Source of the DNA: Kitasatospora sp. MMS16-BH015
GTDB lineage: Bacteria > Actinomycetota > Actinomycetes > Streptomycetales > Streptomycetaceae
DNA length: 64,000 bases
Assembly: GCF_002943525.1 (NCBI RefSeq)
Contig: NZ_CP025394.1
Span: forward strand, 6,277,001 to 6,341,000
Direction: 5' to 3'
Positions 32,832 to 40,124 of this stretch are shown piece by piece. How positions within the stretch are numbered: the stretch's first letter is position 1; each line of letters starts with the position of its first letter. Below the pieces are notes generated by a model. The model was not told the origin of the DNA and ran no database searches. It was given only the letters and a program-made list of their open reading frames with translations. Position numbers and translations under genes: made by a program.

Positions 32832-33934
32832 CGCTTGGACCATTCTTCGGCGAGCAGCTCGTAGGAGCGGACCCGGTCCTCGTGCTGGTGGGTGATGGTG
32901 GTGACGATCAGTTCGTCCGCGCCGGTCTCGGCCCGGAGGACCTCCAGCTGGTCGGCCACCTGGGCGGCGGTGCCGAGGAACTGGGTCTCCACCCGGTCGG
33001 CGACCAGCTCGCGGTCGGCCTCGGTCCAGACGTGGGCGCGGGCCTCGGCGGGGGTGGGGAAGGGGATGGCGCCCTCGCCGCTGCGGATGGAGCGGACCCA
33101 GAGGCCGTAGCCGGTGGCGAGTTCGCGGGCGGTGGCCTCGTCCTCGGCCACCACCACGTCGGCGGAGACGCTGACGTGCGGGCGGTCGAGCACGGCCGAG
33201 GGCTTGAAGGCGGCCCGGTAGCCCTCGGCGGCCTCCAGCACGGTGGCCGGGCTGACGTGGTAGTTGGCCGCGAAGCGCAGGCCGTGCCGGCCGGCCGTCT
33301 CCGCGCTGATCCCGGCGCTGCTGCCGAGGATCCAGACCTGGAGGTCGGCCCCCTCGCCCGGTACCACGCGAGCGTCGGGGTAGGTCCCGGCCAGCAGGGC
33401 CAGCAGGTCGGCGATCTGCTCGTCGTAGGGCTGGGGTTCGGCGCCGGGCAGTTGGAGCAGCCGCCGGTGCAGGGCGAACCGCGGTGAGTGCAGCAGGTGT
33501 TCGAAGGAGAAGCGGGCCGGGATGCGCAGGCCACCGGGCGTGTACCCGGGCTCGGAGCGGACCGGCGCGGGAGCGCCCGAGCGGGGTGCGGCGGAGCCGC
33601 CGGAGCGGCCGAGCCCGAGGTCGAAGCGGCCCGGGTGGAGCGCGTCGAGCAGGCCGAACTCCTCCACGGTGGCCAGCGCGGTGCGGTGCCCGAGCTGGAC
33701 GGCCCCGGCGCCGAGCCGGATGGTGGAGGTGGCCGCGGCGGTGAGCGCCAGCACCACGGCCGGGGAGGTGCCGGCCACGCCGGGGTTGAGATGGTGCTCG
33801 GCGAACCAGTGGCGGGCGTAGCCGAAGCGTTCCGCCTGCTGCGCCAGGTCGATGCTGTTGAGCAGGGCCTGCCGGGCGTCGGAGCCGGAGGAGATCGGTA
33901 CCAGGTCGAGCACGGTGAGCGGGGTGTTGGTCAT
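32828..33934 (-). CDS. LLM class flavin-dependent oxidoreductase (MsnO8-like)
   Basis: This 368-residue luciferase-like monooxygenase uses FMNH2 and O2. It has the single-barrel pattern TVLDLVPISSGSDARQALLNSIDLAQQAERFGYARHWFAEHHLNPGVAGTSP (~7-58), LGAGAVQLGHRTAL and LDALHPGRFDLGLGRS, which resembles the MsnO8 subgroup. GGAGGACC precedes ATG 33934. It overlaps the flavin reductase gene downstream and follows another luciferase-type gene by 28 bases. Its place in the operon suggests organosulfur oxidation; the substrate is not evident from the sequence. Confidence 0.88.
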   Translation of the reverse strand: MTNTPLTVLDLVPISSGSDARQALLNSIDLAQQAERFGYARHWFAEHHLNPGVAGTSPAVVLALTAAATSTIRLGAGAVQLGHRTALATVEEFGLLDALHPGRFDLGLGRSGGSAAPRSGAPAPVRSEPGYTPGGLRIPARFSFEHLLHSPRFALHRRLLQLPGAEPQPYDEQIADLLALLAGTYPDARVVPGEGADLQVWILGSSAGISAETAGRHGLRFAANYHVSPATVLEAAEGYRAAFKPSAVLDRPHVSVSADVVVAEDEATARELATGYGLWVRSIRSGEGAIPFPTPAEARAHVWTEADRELVADRVETQFLGTAAQVADQLEVLRAETGADELIVTTITHQHEDRVRSYELLAEEWSKR

Positions 33935-33962
33935 GAGAGGTCCTCCGGAGTCGGGGTGTCGG

Positions 33963-35027
33963 TCACGGCTGCTCCTCCGGAGCGGGGACGGCGGGAGACC
34001 AGGGCCACGGCGGGTCCGGCAGGCTGTGGCGCAGCGCCGGGGCGATCTCGCCTTGGAACAGCTCGAGGCTGTCCCGGTGCTGGGTGTCGGTCAGGCCGCT
34101 CGCCTCGGCGCGGATGTGCAGCACGCTGTGGCCGAGCTGTTCGTGGTAGCGGTGCACCTTCTCGACGATCTGCTGCGGGCTGCCGATCAGGGCCGAGCTG
34201 CGCTCGACGAAGTCCTCCAGGGTGGTGAAGACCGGCTCCGGCGTGTGCGCCAACTGCCTTTCGAAGAGCGGACGGTAGACGGCGAGGGCCTGCTGGGAGG
34301 TGCGGGCGGCGTAGTAACCGGCGCTGCCCGCACCGACGGTGGCCAGAGCCGGGTCGTGGCCGTAGTGGGCCCAGCGTTCGCGGTAGTGGCGCACCAGGGC
34401 GGCGTACGGCTCGATCGGGTTGGTGACGTTGGCGGAGAAGAGCGGGTCGCCGTAGCGGGCGGCCAGGTCGGCCGAGCGTTCGCTGGTGGCGCTGCCGTGC
34501 CAGACCCGGACGGGCTGCTGGAGCGGGCGCGGCCAGACCTCGGCCTCGGTCAACTCCGGCCGGTAGCGCGGCTTGTAGGTCACCTTCGGCTCGCGCCAGA
34601 GGCGGCGGAACAGCTCGTAGGATTCGGCGTTGCGGTCCCACTGGTCCTCGGGCGAGACGTCGAAGAGCTCGCGCTGGGCGGTGCCGTTGCCCTTGCCGAT
34701 GATCAGGTCGAGCCGGCCGTCGGAGAGGTGGTCCAGGGTGGCGTAGTCCTCGTACGCGCGGACCGGGTCGAGCAGGCTGAGCGTGGTGACGGCGGTGAAC
34801 AGCCGGATCCGGCTGGTGCGGGCGGCCAGGTGGCCGAGCAGCACCGGGGGCGAGGAGGAGATGAAGGGCCGCTCGTGCCGCTCGCCCACGCCGAAACCGT
34901 CGAAGCCCAACTCCTCGGCCAGCACCGCGTTCTCGACCACCTCGCGGAACCGCTCGCGGGTGGGCTTCGGCTGCCCGGTGGCCGGGTCGGGGGTGTGCGG
35001 GATCAGCGTGATGGCGAGGAACTTCAC
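33963..35027 (-). CDS. LLM class flavin-dependent oxidoreductase
   Basis: This 354-residue luciferase-family enzyme has MKFLAITLIPHTPDPATGQ at the start, LGFDGFGVGERHERPFISSSPPVLLGHLAARTSRIRL (~40-78), LDHLSDGRLDLIIGKGNG and PVRVWHGSATSERSADLAARYGDPLFSAN. GTG 35027 overlaps the stop of the NtaA-like gene upstream (GTGA), which fixes the start. It is the third of five genes in the operon. It resembles the YtmO/CmoO-type LLM partner found with cystine-type transporters in Bacillus, by context rather than by alignment. Confidence 0.87.
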   Translation of the reverse strand: MKFLAITLIPHTPDPATGQPKPTRERFREVVENAVLAEELGFDGFGVGERHERPFISSSPPVLLGHLAARTSRIRLFTAVTTLSLLDPVRAYEDYATLDHLSDGRLDLIIGKGNGTAQRELFDVSPEDQWDRNAESYELFRRLWREPKVTYKPRYRPELTEAEVWPRPLQQPVRVWHGSATSERSADLAARYGDPLFSANVTNPIEPYAALVRHYRERWAHYGHDPALATVGAGSAGYYAARTSQQALAVYRPLFERQLAHTPEPVFTTLEDFVERSSALIGSPQQIVEKVHRYHEQLGHSVLHIRAEASGLTDTQHRDSLELFQGEIAPALRHSLPDPPWPWSPAVPAPEEQP

Positions 35028-36397
35028 CGGGCCACCGCCGGGCGGGCGGTGGGGCGCGGGGTGGCGAGCCCGAGGTGGTCGCGGAGCGTCTCGCCCTGGT
35101 ACTCGGTGCGGAAGACGCCGCGCTCCTGGAGCAGCGGCACGACGGTGTCGGCGAACTCGTCCAGGCCGCCCGGGGTCAGGTGCGGTACCAGGATGAATCC
35201 GTCGGCCGCGTCCGTCTGCACGAACTCGTTCAGGTCGGAGGCGACTTGGGCCGGGGTGCCGATGAAGGTCTGGCGGCCGGTCACCTCGATCACCAGCTCG
35301 CGGGCGGAGAGCTTCTTCTCCTCGGCCAGCGCCCGCCACTGCGCGGCCACCGCCACCGGGTCGCGGTGCATCCGTACCGAGGCCCGGCCCTGGGCCACCG
35401 TGTTCTCGCCGGGCAGCGGGTCGACCGTGGGCAGCGGGCCGTCCGGGTCCAGGTCGCTCAGGTCGCGGTTCCAGAGCTGTTCGAGCAGCCGGATCGCGGT
35501 CTGGCCGCTGACCTGCTGGCGGCGGATGTGGTGGGCCCTCTCCTGGGCCTCGGCCTCGGTCCCGCCGAGCACGAAGGTGACCCCGGGCAGGATCTTGAGC
35601 TCCTCGGGCGCCCGGCCGTAGCGGGCCAGCCGGCCCTTCACGTCGGCGTAGAACTCCCGGCCGGCCTCCAGGGTGCCGTGCCGGCTGAAGATCGCGTCGG
35701 CCGAGGAGGCGGCGAACTCGCGGCCCTCCTCGGAGTCGCCGGCCTGGAAGAGGACCGGCCGCCCCTGCGGGCTGCGCGGCACGTTGAACCGGCCGGCGAT
35801 GTCGAACTGGCTGTCCCGGTAGGAGAACTCACCCGGGGCGGGCTCGGCGAGGAAGGCGCCGGACTGCTGGTCGGCGAGGATCTCCCCGCCGTGCCAGGAG
35901 TCGAACAGCTCAGTGGCGGCGGCCAGGAAGCGGCGGGCCCGCTCGTAGCGGTCCTCCTGGGCGAGGAAGCCGCCGCGCCGGAAGTTCTCACCGGTGAACG
36001 CGTCCCAGGAGGTGACCACGTTCCAGGCGGCCCGCCCGCCGGAGAGGTGGTCCAGCGAGGCGAACTGCCGGGCCACCTCGTAGGGTTCGTTGAAGGTGGA
36101 GTTGATGGTGCCGGCCAGCCCGAGCCGGTCGGTGACGGCGGCCAGCGCGGCCAGCACGGTGAAGGTGTCGGGGCGGCCGACCACGTCCAAGTCGTAGATA
36201 CGCCCGTGCTGTTCGCGCAGCCGCAGGCCCTCGGCGAGGAACAGGAAGTCGAACTTGGCCCGCTCGGCGGTCTGCGCGAGGTGGACGAAGGAGCTGAACT
36301 CGATCTGGCTCCCGGCGGCCGGATCGCTCCACACCGTGGTGTTGTTGACGCCGGGGAAGTGCGCGGCGAGGTGGATCTGCTTCAGCGGCTTGCTCAT
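35024..36397 (-). CDS. NtaA/DmoA family FMN-dependent monooxygenase (CmoJ-like)
   Basis: This 457-residue enzyme belongs to the nitrilotriacetate monooxygenase / SnaA / DszA / DmoA branch of luciferase-like enzymes. Signatures: QIHLAAHFPGVNNTTVWSDP at the N-terminus, FDFLFLAEGLRLREQHGRIYDLDVVGRPDTFT, STFNEPYEVARQFASLDHLSGGRAAWNVVTSWD (~105-137), and NVPRSPQGRPVLFQAGDSEEGREFA. ATG 36397 has GGAGT upstream. Members of this branch cleave C-S or C-N bonds using reduced FMN. With the linked transporter and N-acetyltransferase, an S-alkyl-cysteine type substrate is plausible (inference). Confidence 0.9.
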   Translation of the reverse strand: MSKPLKQIHLAAHFPGVNNTTVWSDPAAGSQIEFSSFVHLAQTAERAKFDFLFLAEGLRLREQHGRIYDLDVVGRPDTFTVLAALAAVTDRLGLAGTINSTFNEPYEVARQFASLDHLSGGRAAWNVVTSWDAFTGENFRRGGFLAQEDRYERARRFLAAATELFDSWHGGEILADQQSGAFLAEPAPGEFSYRDSQFDIAGRFNVPRSPQGRPVLFQAGDSEEGREFAASSADAIFSRHGTLEAGREFYADVKGRLARYGRAPEELKILPGVTFVLGGTEAEAQERAHHIRRQQVSGQTAIRLLEQLWNRDLSDLDPDGPLPTVDPLPGENTVAQGRASVRMHRDPVAVAAQWRALAEEKKLSARELVIEVTGRQTFIGTPAQVASDLNEFVQTDAADGFILVPHLTPGGLDEFADTVVPLLQERGVFRTEYQGETLRDHLGLATPRPTARPAVAR

Positions 36398-36415
36398 GGC
36401 TGCCACTCCTTCCGG

Positions 36416-37633
36416 TCAGAGCGCGGCGGACGCGTAGCGGTTGGCGGGGCGGGGCAGGCCGAGCAGACCGCGCAGGGTGCTCGCCTCGTAGCCGGTGCGG
36501 AACAGGCCGCGCCGCTGGAGCTCGGGCACCAGCAGCCGGGTGATCTGCCCGAGGTCGTAGGGCAGGGTGGCCGGTCGCAGCCGGAAGCCGGTGAGGCCGG
36601 CCCGCTGCCAGTCTTCGAGCAGGTCGGCCAGCTCGGCCGGGGTGCCGGTGTAGACGTACGCGTCGCTGCGGTACGGCGCGCCGGCCAGTGCGTCCAGCCG
36701 GTCGAGCCGGGCGGCGGCGGCCCCCGCCTTCTCGTCCAGCAGCACCACCAGATCGGCGAAGACGTGCACCGTCTCGGCCGCCCGGCCGGCCGCCGCCTGC
36801 GCCGCGCGGATCTCGGCCACGACCGCCTCGGCCTCGGCGGCGTCCTGCGGGGTGACGAAGCCGAGGTCGGCGGAGCGGCCGATCAGCCGGTACGGCTCGG
36901 CGCGGTGGGCCAGCGCCGCCACCGGCGGCTGGCCCTGCGGCGGCCGGGGCGTGATCGAGGGCCCGCGCACCGCGAACCGGCTGCCGGTGAAGTCGATGTG
37001 GTGCAGCTTGGCGGTGTCGACGAACCGGCCGGTGGCCACGTCCCGGATCTCGGCCCCGTCCTCCCAGCTGTCCCAGAGCCGCCGCAGCACCTCCACGTAC
37101 TCCTCGGCCTCGGTGAACAGCTCGTGCAGCAGCTCGCGCCCGGCGGGGGAGTCCAGCGCCTCCGGCTCCACCCGGGTGATCGGGCGGCGGCCCACGTGCG
37201 CGGCCTCGTCGGCCCGGCCGGAGACCTTCACCCGCAGGCCCGCGCGGCCGGAGCTGACGTAGTCCAGGGTGGCGATCGCCTTGGAGAGGTGGAACGGCTC
37301 GGTATGGGTGGTGATCGCCGTCGGCAGCAGGCCGATGTGCCGGGTCAGCGGCGCGATCCGGGCGGCGGTGAGCACCGCGTCCAGGCGCCCGCGCACCTGG
37401 TCGGTGCGGTCGTCCGGGTCGAAGGGGAGGGTGGACTGGAGGCTCAGCGAGTCCTCGAAGGTGACCAGGTCGAGCAGCCCGGCCTCGGCCTCGGCGACCA
37501 ACTCGGCCCAGTAGGCGGCGGTGAACAACTCCCCTGGTCGGGCCTCCGGTTCGCGCCAGGCGGCGGGGTGCCAGCCGGCGCCGTCGAGGGCGACGGCCAG
37601 GTGGAGCGGCGGGGTGGGCGGGTGGACGGACAT
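36416..37633 (-). CDS. LLM class flavin-dependent oxidoreductase (NtaA-branch paralogue)
   Basis: This 405-residue protein is the first structural gene of the operon, 19 bases before the next. It has the NtaA-like pattern: LHLAVALDGAGWHPAAWR, AYWAELVAEAEAGLLDLVTFEDSLSLQ, ATLDYVSSGRAGLRVKVSG and SITPRPPQGQPPVAALAHRAEPYRLIGRSADLGFVTP. It ends LFRTGYEASTLRGLLGLPRPANRYA, a tail it shares with its downstream neighbour, so the pair may have arisen by duplication. A 124-base leader with a Cys-containing small ORF lies upstream. Confidence 0.85.
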   Translation of the reverse strand: MSVHPPTPPLHLAVALDGAGWHPAAWREPEARPGELFTAAYWAELVAEAEAGLLDLVTFEDSLSLQSTLPFDPDDRTDQVRGRLDAVLTAARIAPLTRHIGLLPTAITTHTEPFHLSKAIATLDYVSSGRAGLRVKVSGRADEAAHVGRRPITRVEPEALDSPAGRELLHELFTEAEEYVEVLRRLWDSWEDGAEIRDVATGRFVDTAKLHHIDFTGSRFAVRGPSITPRPPQGQPPVAALAHRAEPYRLIGRSADLGFVTPQDAAEAEAVVAEIRAAQAAAGRAAETVHVFADLVVLLDEKAGAAAARLDRLDALAGAPYRSDAYVYTGTPAELADLLEDWQRAGLTGFRLRPATLPYDLGQITRLLVPELQRRGLFRTGYEASTLRGLLGLPRPANRYASAAL

Positions 37634-37757
37634 GGTGGGACCACCTGGGTGCTAGGAGGGCCACGGCGCGCGGGAGCGCACACCGGCGCGGGCCCTCGGC
37701 GAGGCTGAGGCAGGGGTGGGGGGACAGGGTGGGGAACGGCAGCGGGGAGAGCGGGCT
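37634..37757 (-). promoter_or_regulatory. Leader region with C-rich, G-poor tract (possible Rho-dependent attenuator)
   Basis: Read on the minus strand, the first ~50 bases after the leader peptide stop are strongly C-rich and G-poor (for example CCCCACCCTGTCCCCCC). This is the composition of Rho-utilisation sites. No strong intrinsic terminator follows. A matching C-rich tract follows the other leader peptide at 38155. Together these suggest that ribosome stalling in the leader controls read-through. Confidence 0.4.
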
Positions 37758-37856
37758 TCAGCTCTGACAGGCGGCCGGACAGAGCGCGGTGGCGACGCGC
37801 TGGAGGTCGATGTGGAGCCGCGCGTAGGTGGCCGGACGGGCCGGGTTCTGCTGCAC
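37758..37856 (-). CDS. Putative Cys-containing leader peptide of the monooxygenase operon
   Basis: This 32-codon ORF is too short for routine gene calling. GTG 37856 has GGAGG eight bases upstream; a GTG at 37865 is in frame but overlaps that site. The C-terminal part RLHIDLQRVATALC resembles the actinobacterial putative leader peptide family (RxHIDLxRVAsAlC pattern), typically found before sulfur-assimilation genes. It ends LCPAACQS, with two Cys codons five codons or fewer from the stop region. It likely couples cysteine supply to expression of the downstream luciferase-type operon by attenuation. Confidence 0.7.
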   Translation of the reverse strand: MQQNPARPATYARLHIDLQRVATALCPAACQS

Positions 37857-37898
37857 CGTCGCCACCTCCGTTCGCTGTCTTCGCTCTCACTCACCTGC

Positions 37899-37928
37899 AC
37901 CGTAACCCGGCCGGGGAGCCGGACACAA
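37899..37928 (-). promoter_or_regulatory. Probable promoter of the monooxygenase operon
   Basis: On the minus strand TTGTGT (37928-37923) and TACGGT (37904-37899) are separated by 18 bases, close to the HrdB consensus TTGACN/TANNNT. Transcription would start near 37892 and include the leader peptide. Confidence 0.5.
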
Positions 37929-38010
37929 TGCGCGCCGGCCGCCTGATCGCGCCGTCATCTTCCCGAAACAGTGCGGTAGTTGTGTTGCACCGCCACCCTG
38001 CGGACGGCCA

Positions 38011-38040
38011 TTGACAGCCGTCGCGGAGGGCGCCTACCTT
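38011..38040 (+). promoter_or_regulatory. Probable promoter of the cystine-type ABC operon
   Basis: TTGACA (38011-38016) and TACCTT (38035-38040) are separated by 18 bases, an excellent match to a housekeeping sigma promoter. Transcription would begin near 38047, just upstream of the Cys-rich leader ORF at 38071. Confidence 0.7.
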
Positions 38041-38070
38041 CGACCGCACCGGAACGGGAGAGTGACGACG

Positions 38071-38154
38071 ATGCAGGCAGCAGCACTGATGACCGCCCAG
38101 TGGCGGCCGTGCGCGTGCCCCGCCGCGCCCCGGTGTTGTCCGGCCTGCGGCTGA
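38071..38154 (+). CDS. Putative Cys-rich leader peptide of the ABC transporter operon
   Basis: This 27-codon ORF starts with ATG preceded by GGGAGAG. It encodes MQAAALMTAQW followed by RPCACPAAPRCCPACG, that is five Cys in the last 14 residues, including a CC pair. A Trp codon is also present. Cys codons this dense in so short an ORF, between a strong promoter and a cystine-type transporter operon, are the hallmark of a cysteine-sensing attenuator; Cys-rich leader ORFs with this role have been described in mycobacteria. The next gene starts 127 bases downstream. Confidence 0.65.
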   Translation: MQAAALMTAQWRPCACPAAPRCCPACG

Positions 38155-38281
38155 CCCCTCCGTCCTGACCGACGCCCACCTCGCCTGCCCCGATGCGGCG
38201 CGGTCCCCCCGTGTCCCCGTACCGCTGTGACCCCCGGCCCCACCGCCGGTGCGCCGTCACGGCCTCCGCTGGAGTCTCCCG
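38155..38281 (+). promoter_or_regulatory. C-rich leader segment before the ABC permease
   Basis: The segment from the leader stop to about 38225 is C-rich and G-poor (ACCCCTCCGTCC, GGTCCCCCCGTGTCCCC), like the opposite arm. Close to the permease start, CTCC and GGAG (about 38269-38276) can pair, which could hide the ribosome site. Both features fit attenuation. No strong intrinsic terminator is visible. Confidence 0.35.
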
Positions 38282-39190
38282 ATGAGCGAATCGCTCACCC
38301 CTGTCATCCCCGAAACCCCCGCCGCACCCGAGGCCCGACCCCGGCCGGACGGTGCCGAGCGGGTGCTGCCGCTGCGCCACCCCGGCCGCTGGCTGGTCGG
38401 CGCCCTCGTCCTGGTGCTGCTCGCCCAAGTGGCGCACGGTCTGGCCACCAACCCGTTCTACCAGTGGGACAGGTTCCGCTACTGGTTCCTCCGCCCGGTG
38501 ATCACCGACGGCCTGGCCGTCACCCTGGAGGTCACCGCCTGGAGCGCGGTGCTCGGCCTGGCCGGCGGGGTGCTGCTCGCGCTGGCCCGGCTCTCCCGCA
38601 ACCCCGTGCTGCGGGTGGTCAGTTGGGGGTACGTCTGGCTGTTCCGCTCGGTGCCGCTGATCGTGGTGCTGCTCTTCCTCTACAACTTCAGCGCTCTCTA
38701 CCGCACCGTCAGCCTGGGTGTGCCGTTCGGCCCGGCGCTCTGGAGCTTCGACGAGTCGCGGCTGGCCACCGACCTGGTGGTGGCCGTGGTCGGGCTCAGC
38801 CTCAACGAGGCCGCCTACGCGGCCGAGGTGGTGCGGGCCGGCCTGCTCTCGGTCGACCAGGGCCAGCACGAGGCCGCCGCCGCCCTCGGCCTGCCGGGGC
38901 GGTACCGCTTCACCCGGATCGTGCTGCCGCAGGCGCTGCGGGCGATCGTGCCCGCCTACGTCAACCAGCTGATCGGGCTGGTCAAGAGCACCTCGCTGGT
39001 CTTCTACGTCTCGCTGCTCGACCTCTTCGGCTCGGCCCAGAGCCTCGGCAGCACCTACCCCGGCGACATCGTGCCGCTGCTGCTGGTGGCCACCGCCTGG
39101 TACGTGCTGCTGACCAGCCTGGTCTCGGCCGCCCAGTACTACGTCGAACGCCGCTACTCGCGCGGCGTCCGGAAGGAGACCGCCCGATGA
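38282..39190 (+). CDS. Amino-acid (cystine-type) ABC transporter permease
   Basis: This 302-residue inner-membrane protein of the HisMQ/TcyL family has an N-terminal cytoplasmic tail of ~40 residues and then five to six TM helices. Hallmarks: DGLAVTLEVTAWSAVLGLAGGVLLALARLSRNPVLR, YVWLFRSVPLIVVLLFLYN, and the EAA loop LSLNEAAYAAEVVRAGLLSVDQGQHEAAAALGLPGRYRFTRIVLPQALRAIVPAYVNQ. ATG 38282 has GGAG upstream and is preferred to GTG 38249. It overlaps the ATPase gene by four bases. A close paralogue lies at 42019. Confidence 0.93.
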   Translation: MSESLTPVIPETPAAPEARPRPDGAERVLPLRHPGRWLVGALVLVLLAQVAHGLATNPFYQWDRFRYWFLRPVITDGLAVTLEVTAWSAVLGLAGGVLLALARLSRNPVLRVVSWGYVWLFRSVPLIVVLLFLYNFSALYRTVSLGVPFGPALWSFDESRLATDLVVAVVGLSLNEAAYAAEVVRAGLLSVDQGQHEAAAALGLPGRYRFTRIVLPQALRAIVPAYVNQLIGLVKSTSLVFYVSLLDLFGSAQSLGSTYPGDIVPLLLVATAWYVLLTSLVSAAQYYVERRYSRGVRKETAR

Positions 39191-39954
39191 GCGCCCCCGC
39201 AGCAGTGGAACTGCACGACGTGCACAAGTCCTACGGCTCGCGCGCCGTGCTGGCCGGCATCGACCTGACCGTCCGCGCGGGGGAGGTGGTCGCGGTGATC
39301 GGCCCCTCCGGCTCGGGGAAGTCCACCCTGCTGCGGGTGGTCAACCACCTGGAGCGGCCCGAGCGCGGGCACGTCAGCCTGCACGGCGAGCTGATCGGCG
39401 TCCGCCGCCACCGGGGCCGGCTCCGTGAGCTGGCGGACCGTCAGATCCTGGTCCAGCGAAGGAAGATCGGTTTCGTCTTCCAGGGGTTCAACCTCTTCCC
39501 GCACCTGACCGTGCTGGACAACGTGGCCGCCGCCCCGGTGGCCACCGGCCTGCTGGCCAAGCCGGAGGCCCGGGAGGCCGCCCGGGCCCTGCTGGCCCGG
39601 GTCGGGCTGGCCGACCGGGCCGAGGCCTACCCGCGTCAGCTCTCCGGCGGCCAGCAGCAGCGGGTGGCGATCGCCCGGGCGCTCGCGCTGCGGCCCGAGG
39701 TGATCCTCTTCGACGAGCCCACCTCGGCGCTCGACCCGGAGCTGGTCGGCGAAGTCCTCTCGGTGATCCGGGACTTGGCGGCCAGCGGCACCACCCTGGT
39801 GATCGTCACCCACGAGATCGGCTTCGCCCGCGAGGTGGCCGACCGGGTGGTCTTCCTGGACGGCGGCCGAGTCCTCGAACAGGGCCCGCCCGCGCAGGTC
39901 CTCGACCACCCTCAGCACCCGCGCACCCGCGAGTTCCTCGCCAAGGTGCTCTGA
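39187..39954 (+). CDS. Amino-acid (cystine-type) ABC transporter ATP-binding protein
   Basis: This 255-residue HisP/GlnQ/TcyN-like ATPase has Walker A GPSGSGKSTLLRVVNHLE (~37), Q-loop VFQGFNLFPHLTVLDN (~98), signature LSGGQQQRVAIARALALRP (~152), Walker B VILFDEPTSALDPE (~175) and switch His in VTHEIGFAREVADRV. It is the only ATPase in a cluster with two permeases and two binding proteins, so it probably serves both permeases. Confidence 0.95.
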   Translation: MSAPAAVELHDVHKSYGSRAVLAGIDLTVRAGEVVAVIGPSGSGKSTLLRVVNHLERPERGHVSLHGELIGVRRHRGRLRELADRQILVQRRKIGFVFQGFNLFPHLTVLDNVAAAPVATGLLAKPEAREAARALLARVGLADRAEAYPRQLSGGQQQRVAIARALALRPEVILFDEPTSALDPELVGEVLSVIRDLAASGTTLVIVTHEIGFAREVADRVVFLDGGRVLEQGPPAQVLDHPQHPRTREFLAKVL

Positions 39955-39985
39955 GCCGGCCCTCGCCCGGCCCCACCCCGCTCAG

Positions 39986-40108
39986 CCGCGCCAACTCCGT
40001 GCTGCGCCAAGCCAGTACCCCGTCAAGCCCGCACCGCGCCAACTCCGTACCGCGCCAAGCCCGCACCGCGCCACATCCTCTCCGCAGCGCGTCAACTCCG
40101 CACCACGA
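39986..40108. repeat. Degenerate tandem repeats in the ATPase-binding protein gap
   Basis: CCGCGCCAACTCCGT occurs at 39986 and exactly again at 40034, with a variant near 40087. CAAGCCCGCACCGCGCCA occurs at 40024 and 40056. The 170-base gap is thus built mostly of short GCGCCAA units. It contains no gene. Confidence 0.65.
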
Positions 40109-40124
40109 CAAGGAAACCACCGCC

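Noticed and set aside
35075..37708. 877-codon plus-strand frame across two monooxygenase genes
   Set aside because: Shadow of the minus-strand luciferase-type genes, whose motifs and stop-start overlaps are clear.
39986..40108. CRISPR-like array from regularly spaced GCGCCAA units
   Set aside because: Units are short, degenerate and lack unique spacers of constant length; no cas genes are nearby. It is a simple tandem repeat.
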